A stretch of 64,000 nucleotides of DNA from an uncultured Pelagibacteraceae bacterium (GTDB taxonomy: Bacteria > Pseudomonadota > Alphaproteobacteria > Pelagibacterales > Pelagibacteraceae): the NCBI GenBank assembly GCA_902560625.1, contig CACEMD010000003.1:53260-117259 (forward strand). Direction: 5' to 3'. This document shows, in pieces, positions 1 to 8,315 of the stretch. Under the pieces are notes generated by a model. That model was not told where the DNA came from. It saw nothing but the letters and a program-made list of their open reading frames with translations, and searched no databases. The position numbers were made by a program, and so were the translations under genes. Position 1 is the first letter of the stretch; the number at the start of each line of letters is the position of its first letter.

Positions 1-297
1 GAAATATATACCTGGAATTTTTTTTTCAAATAATGAAATAATTAAAACTATTTTTAACTCTTTCGAAAGTTCACAAAAAATTTTAGTAGTTGAATTCGGT
101 ATCTTCTCGGCAAGCTTAAAATTAGAGTGTTTTTCAGATTGACAAAAATAATTAGATAAAAATAATTCTGGAACACATATAATTTTAGCTCCTTTTTTTG
201 CAGCGTTTTTTATTTTTATGATTGAATTTTTAATATTTTTCTCAACGTCATTTGTGATTCTTAACTGAATTAAACCGATTTTGGTTTTTTTATTCAT
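1..297 (-). CDS. N-carbamoylputrescine amidase-like carbon-nitrogen hydrolase (partial, N-terminal 99 residues)
   Basis: This nitrilase-superfamily enzyme is cut by the left window edge, so it is missing from the ORF track. The reverse strand reads MNKKTKIGLIQLRITNDVEKN, followed by a glutamate-containing stretch, CVPELFLSNYFCQSE. The PELF glutamate is the first residue of the nitrilase Glu-Lys-Cys triad. The NYFCQ stretch after it resembles AguB, N-carbamoylputrescine amidohydrolase, which releases putrescine, CO2 and ammonia. The catalytic Lys and Cys would lie outside the window. It starts 3 bases downstream of the deoxyhypusine-synthase-like gene, so it is probably the third gene of a polyamine operon. 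Another nitrilase-family amidase is possible; the neighbours favour AguB. Confidence 0.75.
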   Translation of the reverse strand, partial: MNKKTKIGLIQLRITNDVEKNIKNSIIKIKNAAKKGAKIICVPELFLSNYFCQSEKHSNFKLAEKIPNSTTKIFCELSKELKIVLIISLFEKKIPGIYF

Positions 298-300
298 AAT

Positions 301-1344
301 TTAATTAAATAATCTTGAAAAATTTCTCTTACTTCTTTTTTTCCATTCACCTTTATGATATGCGTCACTTATAACTAACGGCAAAACACTAGTCGCTTCC
401 GCAAAAACCATTTGTTCTTTTGTTGTATTTACTTTACCCCATGAACTAGCCTCTTTTAGCGTTGAACTACTACAAGCTCCATCTCTAGAATCAGCCACAG
501 TTATTTGAATTGCATATTTATGCATATCTACGTCTTTACCTAATAATTCTGCACAAATAACCGTATCTTGAATAAAGTTTTTTGGCACACCACCTCCAAT
601 CATAAATAGTCCGGAACCCTTTGAGTGGATTTTTATTTCTGTTAATTCTCTAAACTCTCTGATTGCGTCTATTGTAATATGTTTTTCAGGACTTTTTTCT
701 TGGTGCATTACTAATCCAAATCCTGCACTAGAGTCGGTAAAAGCTGGGCAAAAAATTGGAACATTATTATCATATGCTGTTTCAATTAATGAGTTTTTTT
801 TCTTTGAATTTTTTTTTAAATATTTTCCTATCTCAACTATGAATTCTCTAGAAGTATAGCTTTTTACCTCTAATTTATCTGCTATTTCACAAATGGTTTT
901 ATCACAAATTTGTAATTCATTTTCATCAATGTATGTATCATAAATTCTATCTATATAGTTTTTTCTAAGTTCGTTATCATCTTGAAACTGTGATCCTTGA
1001 TAATGTTTAAACCCAAGTGCTTCAAAAAAATCCATATCTATTATTGAAGCTCCAGTGGCTACAATTGCATCAACCATATTATACTTGATCATATCTCTAT
1101 ATATATGCATGCATCCGGCTGCTGAGGTAGAACCAGCTAATGTTAAGAATATTGTACAATCTTTATCCTTTAACATTTCATTGTAAATATTTGCAGCATT
1201 AGCAGTCTCTCTTGAAACAAAAGACATTTTTTCCATTGATGAGATAATATCTCGAGCATCGAAAGATGTAATATCTATATGTTCAACAGGTTTTTTAAGA
1301 AAATCTTTTTTACTATTATGACCTAAGCTCTTTTTATTTGACAT
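301..1344 (-). CDS. Deoxyhypusine synthase family protein (probable polyamine enzyme)
   Basis: At 347 residues it matches the full length of the deoxyhypusine synthase (DHS) family. An N-terminal LTLAGSTSAAG segment and VATGASIIDMDF suit the NAD-binding fold, and IGGGVPKNF is typical of the family. Near the C terminus, EASSWGKV contains the lysine that forms the enzyme-imine intermediate in DHS. Eukaryotic DHS modifies eIF5A with the aminobutyl group of spermidine. Bacteria lack eIF5A, and bacterial homologues are thought to make polyamines such as homospermidine. The ATG overlaps the stop of the upstream decarboxylase by one base (TAATG), indicating translational coupling. The family is secure; the exact product is inferred from the neighbours. 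Confidence 0.85.
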   Translation of the reverse strand: MSNKKSLGHNSKKDFLKKPVEHIDITSFDARDIISSMEKMSFVSRETANAANIYNEMLKDKDCTIFLTLAGSTSAAGCMHIYRDMIKYNMVDAIVATGASIIDMDFFEALGFKHYQGSQFQDDNELRKNYIDRIYDTYIDENELQICDKTICEIADKLEVKSYTSREFIVEIGKYLKKNSKKKNSLIETAYDNNVPIFCPAFTDSSAGFGLVMHQEKSPEKHITIDAIREFRELTEIKIHSKGSGLFMIGGGVPKNFIQDTVICAELLGKDVDMHKYAIQITVADSRDGACSSSTLKEASSWGKVNTTKEQMVFAEATSVLPLVISDAYHKGEWKKRSKRNFSRLFN

Positions 1345-2522
1345 TACGCAACAAGAAACTCTTTCCTCGCATTTTTGTCATACATTGTCATAATTGGCTC
1401 ATCTTCAACTTCAAAAATATTATTTGAATAAAATCCATTAAAGTCAGTTCTAAAAGTTAAACCGTAAGCACCAAGTTGACCTAATTCTATATAATCATTT
1501 TCTTTAACATTATTTGGTAAAACAAATGGTCCTTTCATATAATCCATACTGTCACAAGTTGGTCCATAAAAATTAAACGCTGTCATTTTTTTTGAGATTA
1601 TTCTTCCATTCTTTATAAGTCTAGACGGATAAACAATATTTGGAATTCCTGCATCAAATAGAGTTCCATATGTACCGTCATTTATATACAATTTTTGCTT
1701 TTTTCTTAATATGACTTTAACTATCGTTGAACCACTTTCAGAAACTATTGCTCTTCCTGGTTCACAAATTACAATAGGTTTTTTATTTAATTTTAAATTA
1801 TCTAATCCTTTTTTAATTTCATTAAAATAACAATCTAAGGATTTAGGGATTAGATCGGGATATATTGTTGGAAACCCACCACCAACATTAATATAATCTG
1901 GAACTATCTTTGTTTTTTTAATTATTTTTCCAATCTCCACAATTCCCTTTTCATAAGAAATAGGATGCATACATTGTGAACCAACGTGAAAACTCAAACC
2001 AATTTTTTTAGCATATTGATTTGTTAGCCTAAATAATCCTATAGCTTCAGAGGTTATAGCTCCAAATTTTTTTGATAAATCAATTTCTGCATGTTCATTT
2101 GATACTGAAACTCTTACAAATAATTCTAAGTCTTTCGCTCTATCGGTACTCTCAATAATTTTAATTAGCTCATCTTTAGAGTCTAGTGAAAATGTTTTAA
2201 CATTATATTTGAAATATGCTTCCCTTATACTCTCTCTAGTTTTAACTGCGTGCATGTAAGAGCATTTTACGTTTGAGCTTATATTTTTAATAATTTCAAT
2301 TTCTTTAGTAGAGGCAACATCAATATTATTTATACCGCTTTCAATGATACTTTTTAAAACAATAGGGTGTGGATTAGCTTTCATTGCGTACAATATTTTA
2401 CCTGGAAACTTGTTTTGAAAATATTTTGAGGCAACCTGTATTGAATTTTTTCTAATACAATACACAGGACCATTTGGTTCCAGTTGACTTATCATCTCAT
2501 CAACTGATTTAAATTTTTGCAT
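1344..2522 (-). CDS. Ornithine/lysine-type PLP decarboxylase (group IV, alanine racemase fold)
   Basis: This enzyme of the eukaryotic-type ornithine / diaminopimelate decarboxylase family probably converts ornithine to putrescine. YAMKANP holds the lysine that binds PLP. HVGSQ, GGGFP and EPGRAIV contact the phosphate, and GPTCDSMD carries the C-terminal active-site cysteine and aspartate of the partner subunit. The ORF track starts 13 codons upstream, but the ATG at 2522 has a strong ribosome site (AGGGGA, 4-base spacing), so I use that start (392 residues). It heads a leftward operon with the DHS-like and amidase genes. Its ribosome site can pair with an upstream sequence (see the leader feature), suggesting translational control. 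Lysine as a second substrate cannot be excluded. Confidence 0.88.
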   Translation of the reverse strand: MQKFKSVDEMISQLEPNGPVYCIRKNSIQVASKYFQNKFPGKILYAMKANPHPIVLKSIIESGINNIDVASTKEIEIIKNISSNVKCSYMHAVKTRESIREAYFKYNVKTFSLDSKDELIKIIESTDRAKDLELFVRVSVSNEHAEIDLSKKFGAITSEAIGLFRLTNQYAKKIGLSFHVGSQCMHPISYEKGIVEIGKIIKKTKIVPDYINVGGGFPTIYPDLIPKSLDCYFNEIKKGLDNLKLNKKPIVICEPGRAIVSESGSTIVKVILRKKQKLYINDGTYGTLFDAGIPNIVYPSRLIKNGRIISKKMTAFNFYGPTCDSMDYMKGPFVLPNNVKENDYIELGQLGAYGLTFRTDFNGFYSNNIFEVEDEPIMTMYDKNARKEFLVA

Positions 2523-2604
2523 AATTTCCCCTAAAAAAAATTTAACAAAAAAAATCTGCATAATAGTTACGCAAATTTCATATAAAACTGCATTTAGGGG
2601 ATAT
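2523..2604 (-). promoter_or_regulatory. Structured leader that can sequester the ribosome site of the decarboxylase
   Basis: TCCCCTAAA (2593-2601 on the minus strand) is an exact 9-base complement of TTTAGGGGA (2527-2535), which contains the Shine-Dalgarno of the decarboxylase. Between the arms, TGCGTAA-CTA-TTATGCA forms a nested 7-bp hairpin (2557-2573, one G-U pair). An 8-codon ORF (MQFYMKFA) starts at the anti-Shine-Dalgarno arm. Alphaproteobacterial ornithine decarboxylase genes are known to carry a conserved leader, the speF motif. Position and logic fit, but I cannot test this sequence against that model. Confidence 0.6.
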
Positions 2605-2666
2605 GATCAGTAATGTAAAGTAAATTATGCTATTGAATTTAGTTTTTTAGTACACATATACAGACG

Positions 2667-3233
2667 ATGATTAGAGAGCAAACAAATGTAAGAAATATAA
2701 GCGAATTTGACGATAAATCCTTATTAATCGTCGATGATGACAATCCTTTTAGGGAAAGATTAGCAAGAGCTATGGAAAAGAAAGGATTTCAGGTTGCTCA
2801 AGCAGAAGGTGTAAAAAAAGGCATAGAATCAGTTAAATCAAAGAAACCAGCTTTTGCAGTTGTTGATCTAAGGTTGAATGACGGAAATGGACTTGAGGTA
2901 GTAAAGGAAATTCAATCGACGAATTCAAATAGTAGAATAGTTATGTTGACTGGCTACGGAAATATTCCAACAGCAGTTGCGGCTATAAAGCAGGGTGCAA
3001 TAGATTATTTGGCTAAACCTGCTGATGCAGATGACGTTGAAAAAGCTCTTTTGGCAGATCCTAATAAAAAAGCCTCTCCTCCAGAAAATCCAATGTCTGC
3101 AGATAGAGTTAAGTGGGAGCACATTCATAGAGTATTCGAACTTTGCAATAGAAACGTATCTGAGACAGCTAGAAGACTAAAAATGCATAGAAGAACTCTT
3201 CAAAGAATTTTATCTAAAAGATCTCCTAAATAA
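2667..3233 (+). CDS. regA: RegA/ActR/PrrA-family response regulator
   Basis: This global redox-type response regulator has 188 residues, the usual family length. An N-terminal receiver domain (about residues 17-130) has the acidic pair DDD, the phospho-acceptor aspartate in VVDLRL, and the switch/lysine region LTGYGN...DYLAKP. The C-terminal Fis-type helix-turn-helix ends in NVSETARRLKMHRRTLQRIL, which is almost diagnostic of ActR/RegA/PrrA. In relatives, the membrane kinase RegB/PrrB controls it and it regulates respiration, carbon and nitrogen genes. No RegB gene lies beside it here. It is divergent from the polyamine operon and overlaps bioY tail-to-tail by 8 bases. Identity is strong; the regulon is unknown. 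Confidence 0.9.
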   Translation: MIREQTNVRNISEFDDKSLLIVDDDNPFRERLARAMEKKGFQVAQAEGVKKGIESVKSKKPAFAVVDLRLNDGNGLEVVKEIQSTNSNSRIVMLTGYGNIPTAVAAIKQGAIDYLAKPADADDVEKALLADPNKKASPPENPMSADRVKWEHIHRVFELCNRNVSETARRLKMHRRTLQRILSKRSPK

Positions 3234-3777
3234 ACTTTCTAAAATTAATTAATTTTTTAGTTAACATCGTTAGTATTAATATTTTAAAAAGTTCAGCTAA
3301 TAAAAAAGGCTTTGCACCTATATCAAAAATTGGTTTTTCCCAACCTATTAAATTTCCAAGCCAAAACAATCCTAAAATATAAATAATTGAAACAGATAAA
3401 ATCAGTTTTATAAATATAATTAAGATATTTTTATTTAAATTAAAATAACCTGAAAGAAAAGTTGCAAATAAAAAACCTATTAAATAACCCATTGTCGGTC
3501 CAGTGAAATAAATTAATCCCACCCCTTTTTCTGGTGAATTAGAAAAAACAGGTAATCCAAGAATTCCTTCGATCAAGTATAGACTAACAGTTGCAACACC
3601 AATTTTGTAACCAAAAGATATTCCTAATGCAATCACTACAAAAGTTTGCATTGTCATAGGAACTGGATAAAAAGGTATTTTTATTTTTGCTGATATAGCT
3701 AAAAGAACTGAACCTAATAAAATTACTAAAAAATATTTTGCTATTCTTTGACTTTTTAAAAATCCAATATTTTCCAT
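3226..3777 (-). CDS. bioY: BioY biotin transporter (S component)
   Basis: This 183-residue integral membrane protein has about six hydrophobic segments. The signature KIPFYPVPMTMQTFVV near residue 32 and EGILGLPVF followed by GPTMGYLIGF are characteristic of BioY, the biotin-binding S component of ECF transporters. No EcfA or EcfT genes lie beside it; many proteobacterial BioY proteins occur alone or with distant BioMN. A biotin importer suits a streamlined organism that depends on external vitamins. The stop overlaps the convergent regA by 8 bases. It starts 32 bases from the end of the next leftward gene (the ABC ATPase), so the two may be cotranscribed. Confidence 0.88.
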   Translation of the reverse strand: MENIGFLKSQRIAKYFLVILLGSVLLAISAKIKIPFYPVPMTMQTFVVIALGISFGYKIGVATVSLYLIEGILGLPVFSNSPEKGVGLIYFTGPTMGYLIGFLFATFLSGYFNLNKNILIIFIKLILSVSIIYILGLFWLGNLIGWEKPIFDIGAKPFLLAELFKILILTMLTKKLINFRKFI

Positions 3778-3809
3778 AATATTGTTTTACTACTTAATTT
3801 ATCTATAAT

Positions 3810-4739
3810 CTACTCATTTGTTAATTTAAAAAAAACGTCTTCTAAATCACCATCATCAGATATAATATCAATTATCTCAATATTTTGTGATTGAATTAAA
3901 CTGATTATCTTATCTAATTTAGTTTTTTTTTTGTCGTAAGCAATAATAAATTCTTTATCTGTATTCGATAGGATATTAAAATTTGGCAAAGTACCTTTAT
4001 CTATTGTGACTTTTTTATTTATTAAAAAATTAACTCTCTTAGATTGTATTTTGTCTAGTAAATTTTTTGTACTATCTAGAGCAACTAATTTACCTTTATT
4101 TAATATTCCAATTCGATTACACATTTCTTCAGCCTCAATAAGATAGTGAGTTGTTAGAATTATAGTCACCCCTTGTTTATTGAGCAATCTTAAGTTGTCC
4201 CATAAATATTTTCTTTGTTGAACATCTACACCTGCAGTTGGTTCGTCCAATATTACTATCGGAGGTTGATGAACCAGCGCTTTTGCTATTAACAATCTTC
4301 TTTTCATTCCTCCAGAAAGACTTCTAGTGTAACTATTTTTTTGTTCATCAAGTGAAACTAACTTCAAAATTACGTCTGTAATTCTATCTTTTTTTTTTAC
4401 ACCATATAGACCAGCTTGAAGATCTAAAAGCTTTCTAGGACTAAAAAAAGGATCTACATTTATTTCTTGAGGAACTATACCAATAGATGCTCTACATTGC
4501 CTTGGGTTTTTATCTAAGTCAAATCCCCAAACATTCACTTTTCCAGATGTCTTTATACAAGTACCACTTAATATATTTATGAAAGTGCTTTTACCAGCTC
4601 CATTTGGGCCAAGAAGTCCAAATATTTCACCTTGTTTCACCTCTAAGTTTAAATTTTCTAAAGCTAAAATAGATTTTGAACTTTTTTTTTTATAAATTTT
4701 ACTTAAATTTTTTGCAGATAAAACACAATTTTGATCCAT
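3810..4739 (-). CDS. ABC-2 type transporter ATP-binding protein (YadG-like)
   Basis: This ATPase subunit has 309 residues: a standard nucleotide-binding domain (residues 1-230) and a C-terminal extension. Walker A is GPNGAGKST, the signature is SLSGGMKRRL, Walker B is IVILDEPTAGVD, and the H-loop lies in TTHYL. Length and motifs fit the DrrA/NodI/YadG group, which pairs with a separate ABC-2 permease. No permease gene is adjacent; the YadH-like permease at 45859-46668 in this window is a candidate partner. The substrate is unknown. It is divergent from polA with 50 bases between the starts. Confidence 0.82.
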   Translation of the reverse strand: MDQNCVLSAKNLSKIYKKKSSKSILALENLNLEVKQGEIFGLLGPNGAGKSTFINILSGTCIKTSGKVNVWGFDLDKNPRQCRASIGIVPQEINVDPFFSPRKLLDLQAGLYGVKKKDRITDVILKLVSLDEQKNSYTRSLSGGMKRRLLIAKALVHQPPIVILDEPTAGVDVQQRKYLWDNLRLLNKQGVTIILTTHYLIEAEEMCNRIGILNKGKLVALDSTKNLLDKIQSKRVNFLINKKVTIDKGTLPNFNILSNTDKEFIIAYDKKKTKLDKIISLIQSQNIEIIDIISDDGDLEDVFFKLTNE

Positions 4740-4789
4740 AGGAAAATATACACTTACAACATTAGATTAAATTAAGATAACATTATTTT

Positions 4790-7561
4790 ATGAGCAAAAT
4801 AAAAAAAGAGAATCACTATTATTTAGTCGATGGGTCTGGCTATATATTTAGGGCTTATTATGCTTTACCTCCATTATCAAGGAAGTCAGATGGACTACCA
4901 ACAGGTGCGGTAAATGGCTTTTGCAACATGTTATTTAAATTATTAGAAGACTCAAAATCTTCTGACAACAAAGAAAGACCAACTCATTTTGCAGTTATTT
5001 TCGACTCTGCCAGAAAAAATTTCAGAAATGAAATTTACTCCGATTATAAAGGAAATCGATCAGATGCACCTGATGACTTAATACCCCAATTTGAATATAT
5101 TAGAAAATCTGTTTTAGCTTTTAACTTACCATCTGTAGAATTATTAAATTACGAGGCTGATGATTTGATAGCAACTTATTCAGAACAAATTATAGCCGAT
5201 GGAGGCAAAGTAACAATTGTATCTTCAGACAAAGACCTAATGCAATTATATAAAAAAAATATCAGAATATATGATCCTATGAAAAATAAATTTATAACAA
5301 ATGAAGATGTAGAAAAAAAATTTGGGGTTCAACCTAGTAAAGTAATTGATGTTCAAGCCTTAGCTGGAGACTCTAGTGATAATGTTCCAGGTGTTCCAGG
5401 GATTGGTATAAAGACAGCAGCTGAATTAGTTAATAAGTATGGAACACTTGAAAATTTATTAAAAAAAGCTGTAGAAATAAAACAAAACAAAAGAAGAGAA
5501 ACCATTTTAGAAAATAAAGATAAAGCCATAATTAGTAAAAAACTTGTAACATTGAAAAAAGATGTGCCTGTCAAAAATAAATTAGATGATTTTATTTTAA
5601 AAGAAGTCGATAGAAAAAAATTATATGAATTTTTGAGAACTATGGAGTTTAATAGATTATTAAGTTCAGCCATATCAACTTATGGGGAAATAGATTTTAA
5701 AAATGATACAAAGTTGAAAAAAAAAGAAATTTATACAAAAATATCAGATAAGAATTATTATCTAATAGAAAGTGAAGAAGATATTAAAAAGTGGCTGCTT
5801 GAAGCTGAAGAAAATGGAGAACTTTCAATTGATACTGAGACAACATCTCTTGATCCTCACCAAGCAAATTTAGTTGGAATATCAATTTCTACAAATATTG
5901 GCAAGGCTTGCTATATACCCTTAAACCACGACAATGGAAAAAATTTAAAAGAGTTAAATGTGCTTAAACTTTTAAAGCCTATTCTTGAGGACAAAAGCGT
6001 AAAAAAAATTGGTCAGAATATAAAGTTTGATTATACAATTTTTTTTCATAGAGGAATAAAAATGAATTCAATAGAGGATACTATGTTGATGTCTTATGTT
6101 TTAGACGCTGGCAAAAATAGACATAATATGAATACATTATCTGAAATTCATTTAGATCATAAACCAATTGCATTTAAAGAATTAGTTGGAACTGGGAAAA
6201 ATCAAATTAATTTTAGCCAAGTTGAAATTCAAAAAGCAAAAAAATATTCTGCAGAAGATGCCGATATTACAATGAGATTATATAAATTATTTCTAAAAAA
6301 ACTTAAGTCTGAAAATTTAGTGAATATTTATGAAATTTTTGAAAAACCTTTAGTGCAAATACTGGCTCAGATGGAAATTAATGGAATTAAAGTAAATGAG
6401 AAGTTCCTAAAAAAACTTTCTAATAAGTTTCAAATCAAAATAGATGTATTAGAAAGTGAAATATTTAAAACATCTAAAAAAAAATTTAATATAGCGTCAA
6501 CTAAACAGTTAGGTGAAATTATGTATAATGAGTTAAAAATATCATCTCTTAAAAGAACAAAAAAAGGAAGTTATGCAACTAGTGCAACAGTTTTAGAGGA
6601 TTTAGCTTTCAAAGGACATAAATTTCCAAAACTTGTTTTAGAGTGGAGACAATTAACAAAGTTAAAAAATACATATTCTGACTCTTTGCCTAATTATATA
6701 AATTCTAAAACAAAAAGAGTTCATACTTCTTTTTTATTAGCTGCAACAACAACTGGTAGATTGGCATCTAGTGATCCAAATTTACAAAATATTCCAATTA
6801 AAACAGAAGATGGAAAAGATATTCGAAAAGCATTTATTGCTGAAAAAAATTATAAACTTATTTCTGCTGACTATAATCAAATAGAGATGAGAATATTATC
6901 TGACCTAGCCGATGTTAAGGAATTAAAAAAAGCTTTTAAAAATGATGAAGATATCCATAGCCTAACAGCTAGCCAAGTTTTTAATACAGAAATTAAAAAG
7001 GTAGACCTTGACATGAGAAGAAAAGCAAAAGCTATAAATTTTGGAATTATTTATGGTATATCTCAATACGGATTAGCAAAACAAATAGGTGTTTCAAATG
7101 TCGAGGCTGAGGAATTTTTAAATTCGTATTTTTTAAAATTTCCAGAAATAAAAGAATATATGAATGCGACTATAAAATTTTGTAGAAAAAGTGGTTATGT
7201 AAATAACATATTTGGAAGAAGAACTTATTTAACTGGAATTAATGACAAAAATTATAATGTAAGAAATTTTCAAGAGAGAGCAGCTATTAACGCACCAATA
7301 CAGGGGTCTGCATCAGAGCTAATGAGATTAGCTATGATTAGAATTCATAATAAATTTTTAGATAAAAAAATATCTAACTCAAAAATATTGTTACAAATTC
7401 ATGATGAATTGATATTTGAGGCAGAAGAAAATGAGGTCAAAAATTTATCAAAAATTATTAAAGAAGAAATGACTAGTGTTAAAAATAGCGAGCATCATTC
7501 CTTCTCTGTACCAATTCTGGTCGACTTAAATTTGGGTGATAATTGGGGTTTGTTGCATTAA
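4790..7561 (+). CDS. polA: DNA polymerase I
   Basis: This 923-residue, three-domain repair and Okazaki-maturation polymerase matches the E. coli length. The 5'-3' exonuclease domain (about 1-300) has YEADDLIATY and the helix-hairpin-helix GVPGIGIKTA. The 3'-5' proofreading domain appears active: DTETT near residue 346, QNIKFDY, and YSAEDADIT. The polymerase domain has motif A (SADYNQIEMRIL, about 692), motif B (RRKAKAINFGIIYG), and motif C (IHDELIFEA, about 869). It is a single gene with its own 50-base upstream region, followed 55 bases later by chvI. Nothing is missing or truncated. Confidence 0.97.
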   Translation: MSKIKKENHYYLVDGSGYIFRAYYALPPLSRKSDGLPTGAVNGFCNMLFKLLEDSKSSDNKERPTHFAVIFDSARKNFRNEIYSDYKGNRSDAPDDLIPQFEYIRKSVLAFNLPSVELLNYEADDLIATYSEQIIADGGKVTIVSSDKDLMQLYKKNIRIYDPMKNKFITNEDVEKKFGVQPSKVIDVQALAGDSSDNVPGVPGIGIKTAAELVNKYGTLENLLKKAVEIKQNKRRETILENKDKAIISKKLVTLKKDVPVKNKLDDFILKEVDRKKLYEFLRTMEFNRLLSSAISTYGEIDFKNDTKLKKKEIYTKISDKNYYLIESEEDIKKWLLEAEENGELSIDTETTSLDPHQANLVGISISTNIGKACYIPLNHDNGKNLKELNVLKLLKPILEDKSVKKIGQNIKFDYTIFFHRGIKMNSIEDTMLMSYVLDAGKNRHNMNTLSEIHLDHKPIAFKELVGTGKNQINFSQVEIQKAKKYSAEDADITMRLYKLFLKKLKSENLVNIYEIFEKPLVQILAQMEINGIKVNEKFLKKLSNKFQIKIDVLESEIFKTSKKKFNIASTKQLGEIMYNELKISSLKRTKKGSYATSATVLEDLAFKGHKFPKLVLEWRQLTKLKNTYSDSLPNYINSKTKRVHTSFLLAATTTGRLASSDPNLQNIPIKTEDGKDIRKAFIAEKNYKLISADYNQIEMRILSDLADVKELKKAFKNDEDIHSLTASQVFNTEIKKVDLDMRRKAKAINFGIIYGISQYGLAKQIGVSNVEAEEFLNSYFLKFPEIKEYMNATIKFCRKSGYVNNIFGRRTYLTGINDKNYNVRNFQERAAINAPIQGSASELMRLAMIRIHNKFLDKKISNSKILLQIHDELIFEAEENEVKNLSKIIKEEMTSVKNSEHHSFSVPILVDLNLGDNWGLLH

Positions 7562-7616
7562 AATTTAAAAGTAGTATTGCCCAAATTAGAACAATTTAGT
7601 ATTTTTAACTACACAG

Positions 7617-8315
7617 ATGAATCAAACAATAGCTTTAATAGATGATGATAGAAACATTCTTACAAGCATTAGTATTGCACTAGAGAAAGAGGGTTTTAAA
7701 GTTCAAACCTATTTAGATGGAGAGAGTGCATTAATTGGCTTAACTCGTACACCACCAGATTTGGCTGTTATAGATATAAAAATGCCAAAAATGGATGGAG
7801 AGGAATTGTTAAAAAAATTAAGAAAAAAAACATCGATGCCAGTTATTTTCTTAACTTCAAAAGATGATGAAGTTGACGAATTGCTAGGTTTAAAACTAGG
7901 AGCAGATGATTTTGTTAAAAAATCTGGAGGCTTTTCCATTAAAGTCCTTATTGAGAGAATAAGGGTGCAGTTGAGAAAAAATGAGAATAATATTGAAGAG
8001 ACAAAAAATATTATATCTCATGGCAAGCTGAAGCTTGATCCTTCCCAACTTGAATGTGAATGGAATGGAAAACAACTACCAGATAAGCTTACAACAACTG
8101 AATTTTTAATTGTAAAAGAACTAGCAAAAAGACCTGGTATTATTAAAGAGAGATCTCAACTTATGGATATTGCTTATAGGGAGGATACAGATATTGAAGA
8201 CAGAACGATTGATAGTCATGTTAAAAGAATAAGAAAAAAATTTAAAAGAGTTGATAATAATTTTTCTGCTATAGAGACAAGATATGGCAGTGGCTATCGT
8301 TGGAACGTAAGTTAA
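7617..8315 (+). CDS. chvI: ChvI-type OmpR-family response regulator
   Basis: This 232-residue transcription factor has a receiver domain (residues 1-120; acidic DDD, phospho-acceptor aspartate in VIDIKMPKMDG, conserved lysine in DFVKKS) and an OmpR/PhoB winged helix at the C terminus (EDRTIDSHVKRIRKKF, RYGSGYRW). ChvI with the kinase ChvG is the conserved alphaproteobacterial envelope/acid stress system. The next gene is the matching kinase, and the two overlap (TAATGA), so expression is coupled. The name is inferred from the pair, the sequence type and the lineage. Confidence 0.85.
   Translation: MNQTIALIDDDRNILTSISIALEKEGFKVQTYLDGESALIGLTRTPPDLAVIDIKMPKMDGEELLKKLRKKTSMPVIFLTSKDDEVDELLGLKLGADDFVKKSGGFSIKVLIERIRVQLRKNENNIEETKNIISHGKLKLDPSQLECEWNGKQLPDKLTTTEFLIVKELAKRPGIIKERSQLMDIAYREDTDIEDRTIDSHVKRIRKKFKRVDNNFSAIETRYGSGYRWNVS

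Noticed and set aside
2523-2561. ATG at 2561 as start of the decarboxylase
   Set aside because: The strong ribosome site sits immediately before ATG 2522; the extra 13 residues fall in the leader.
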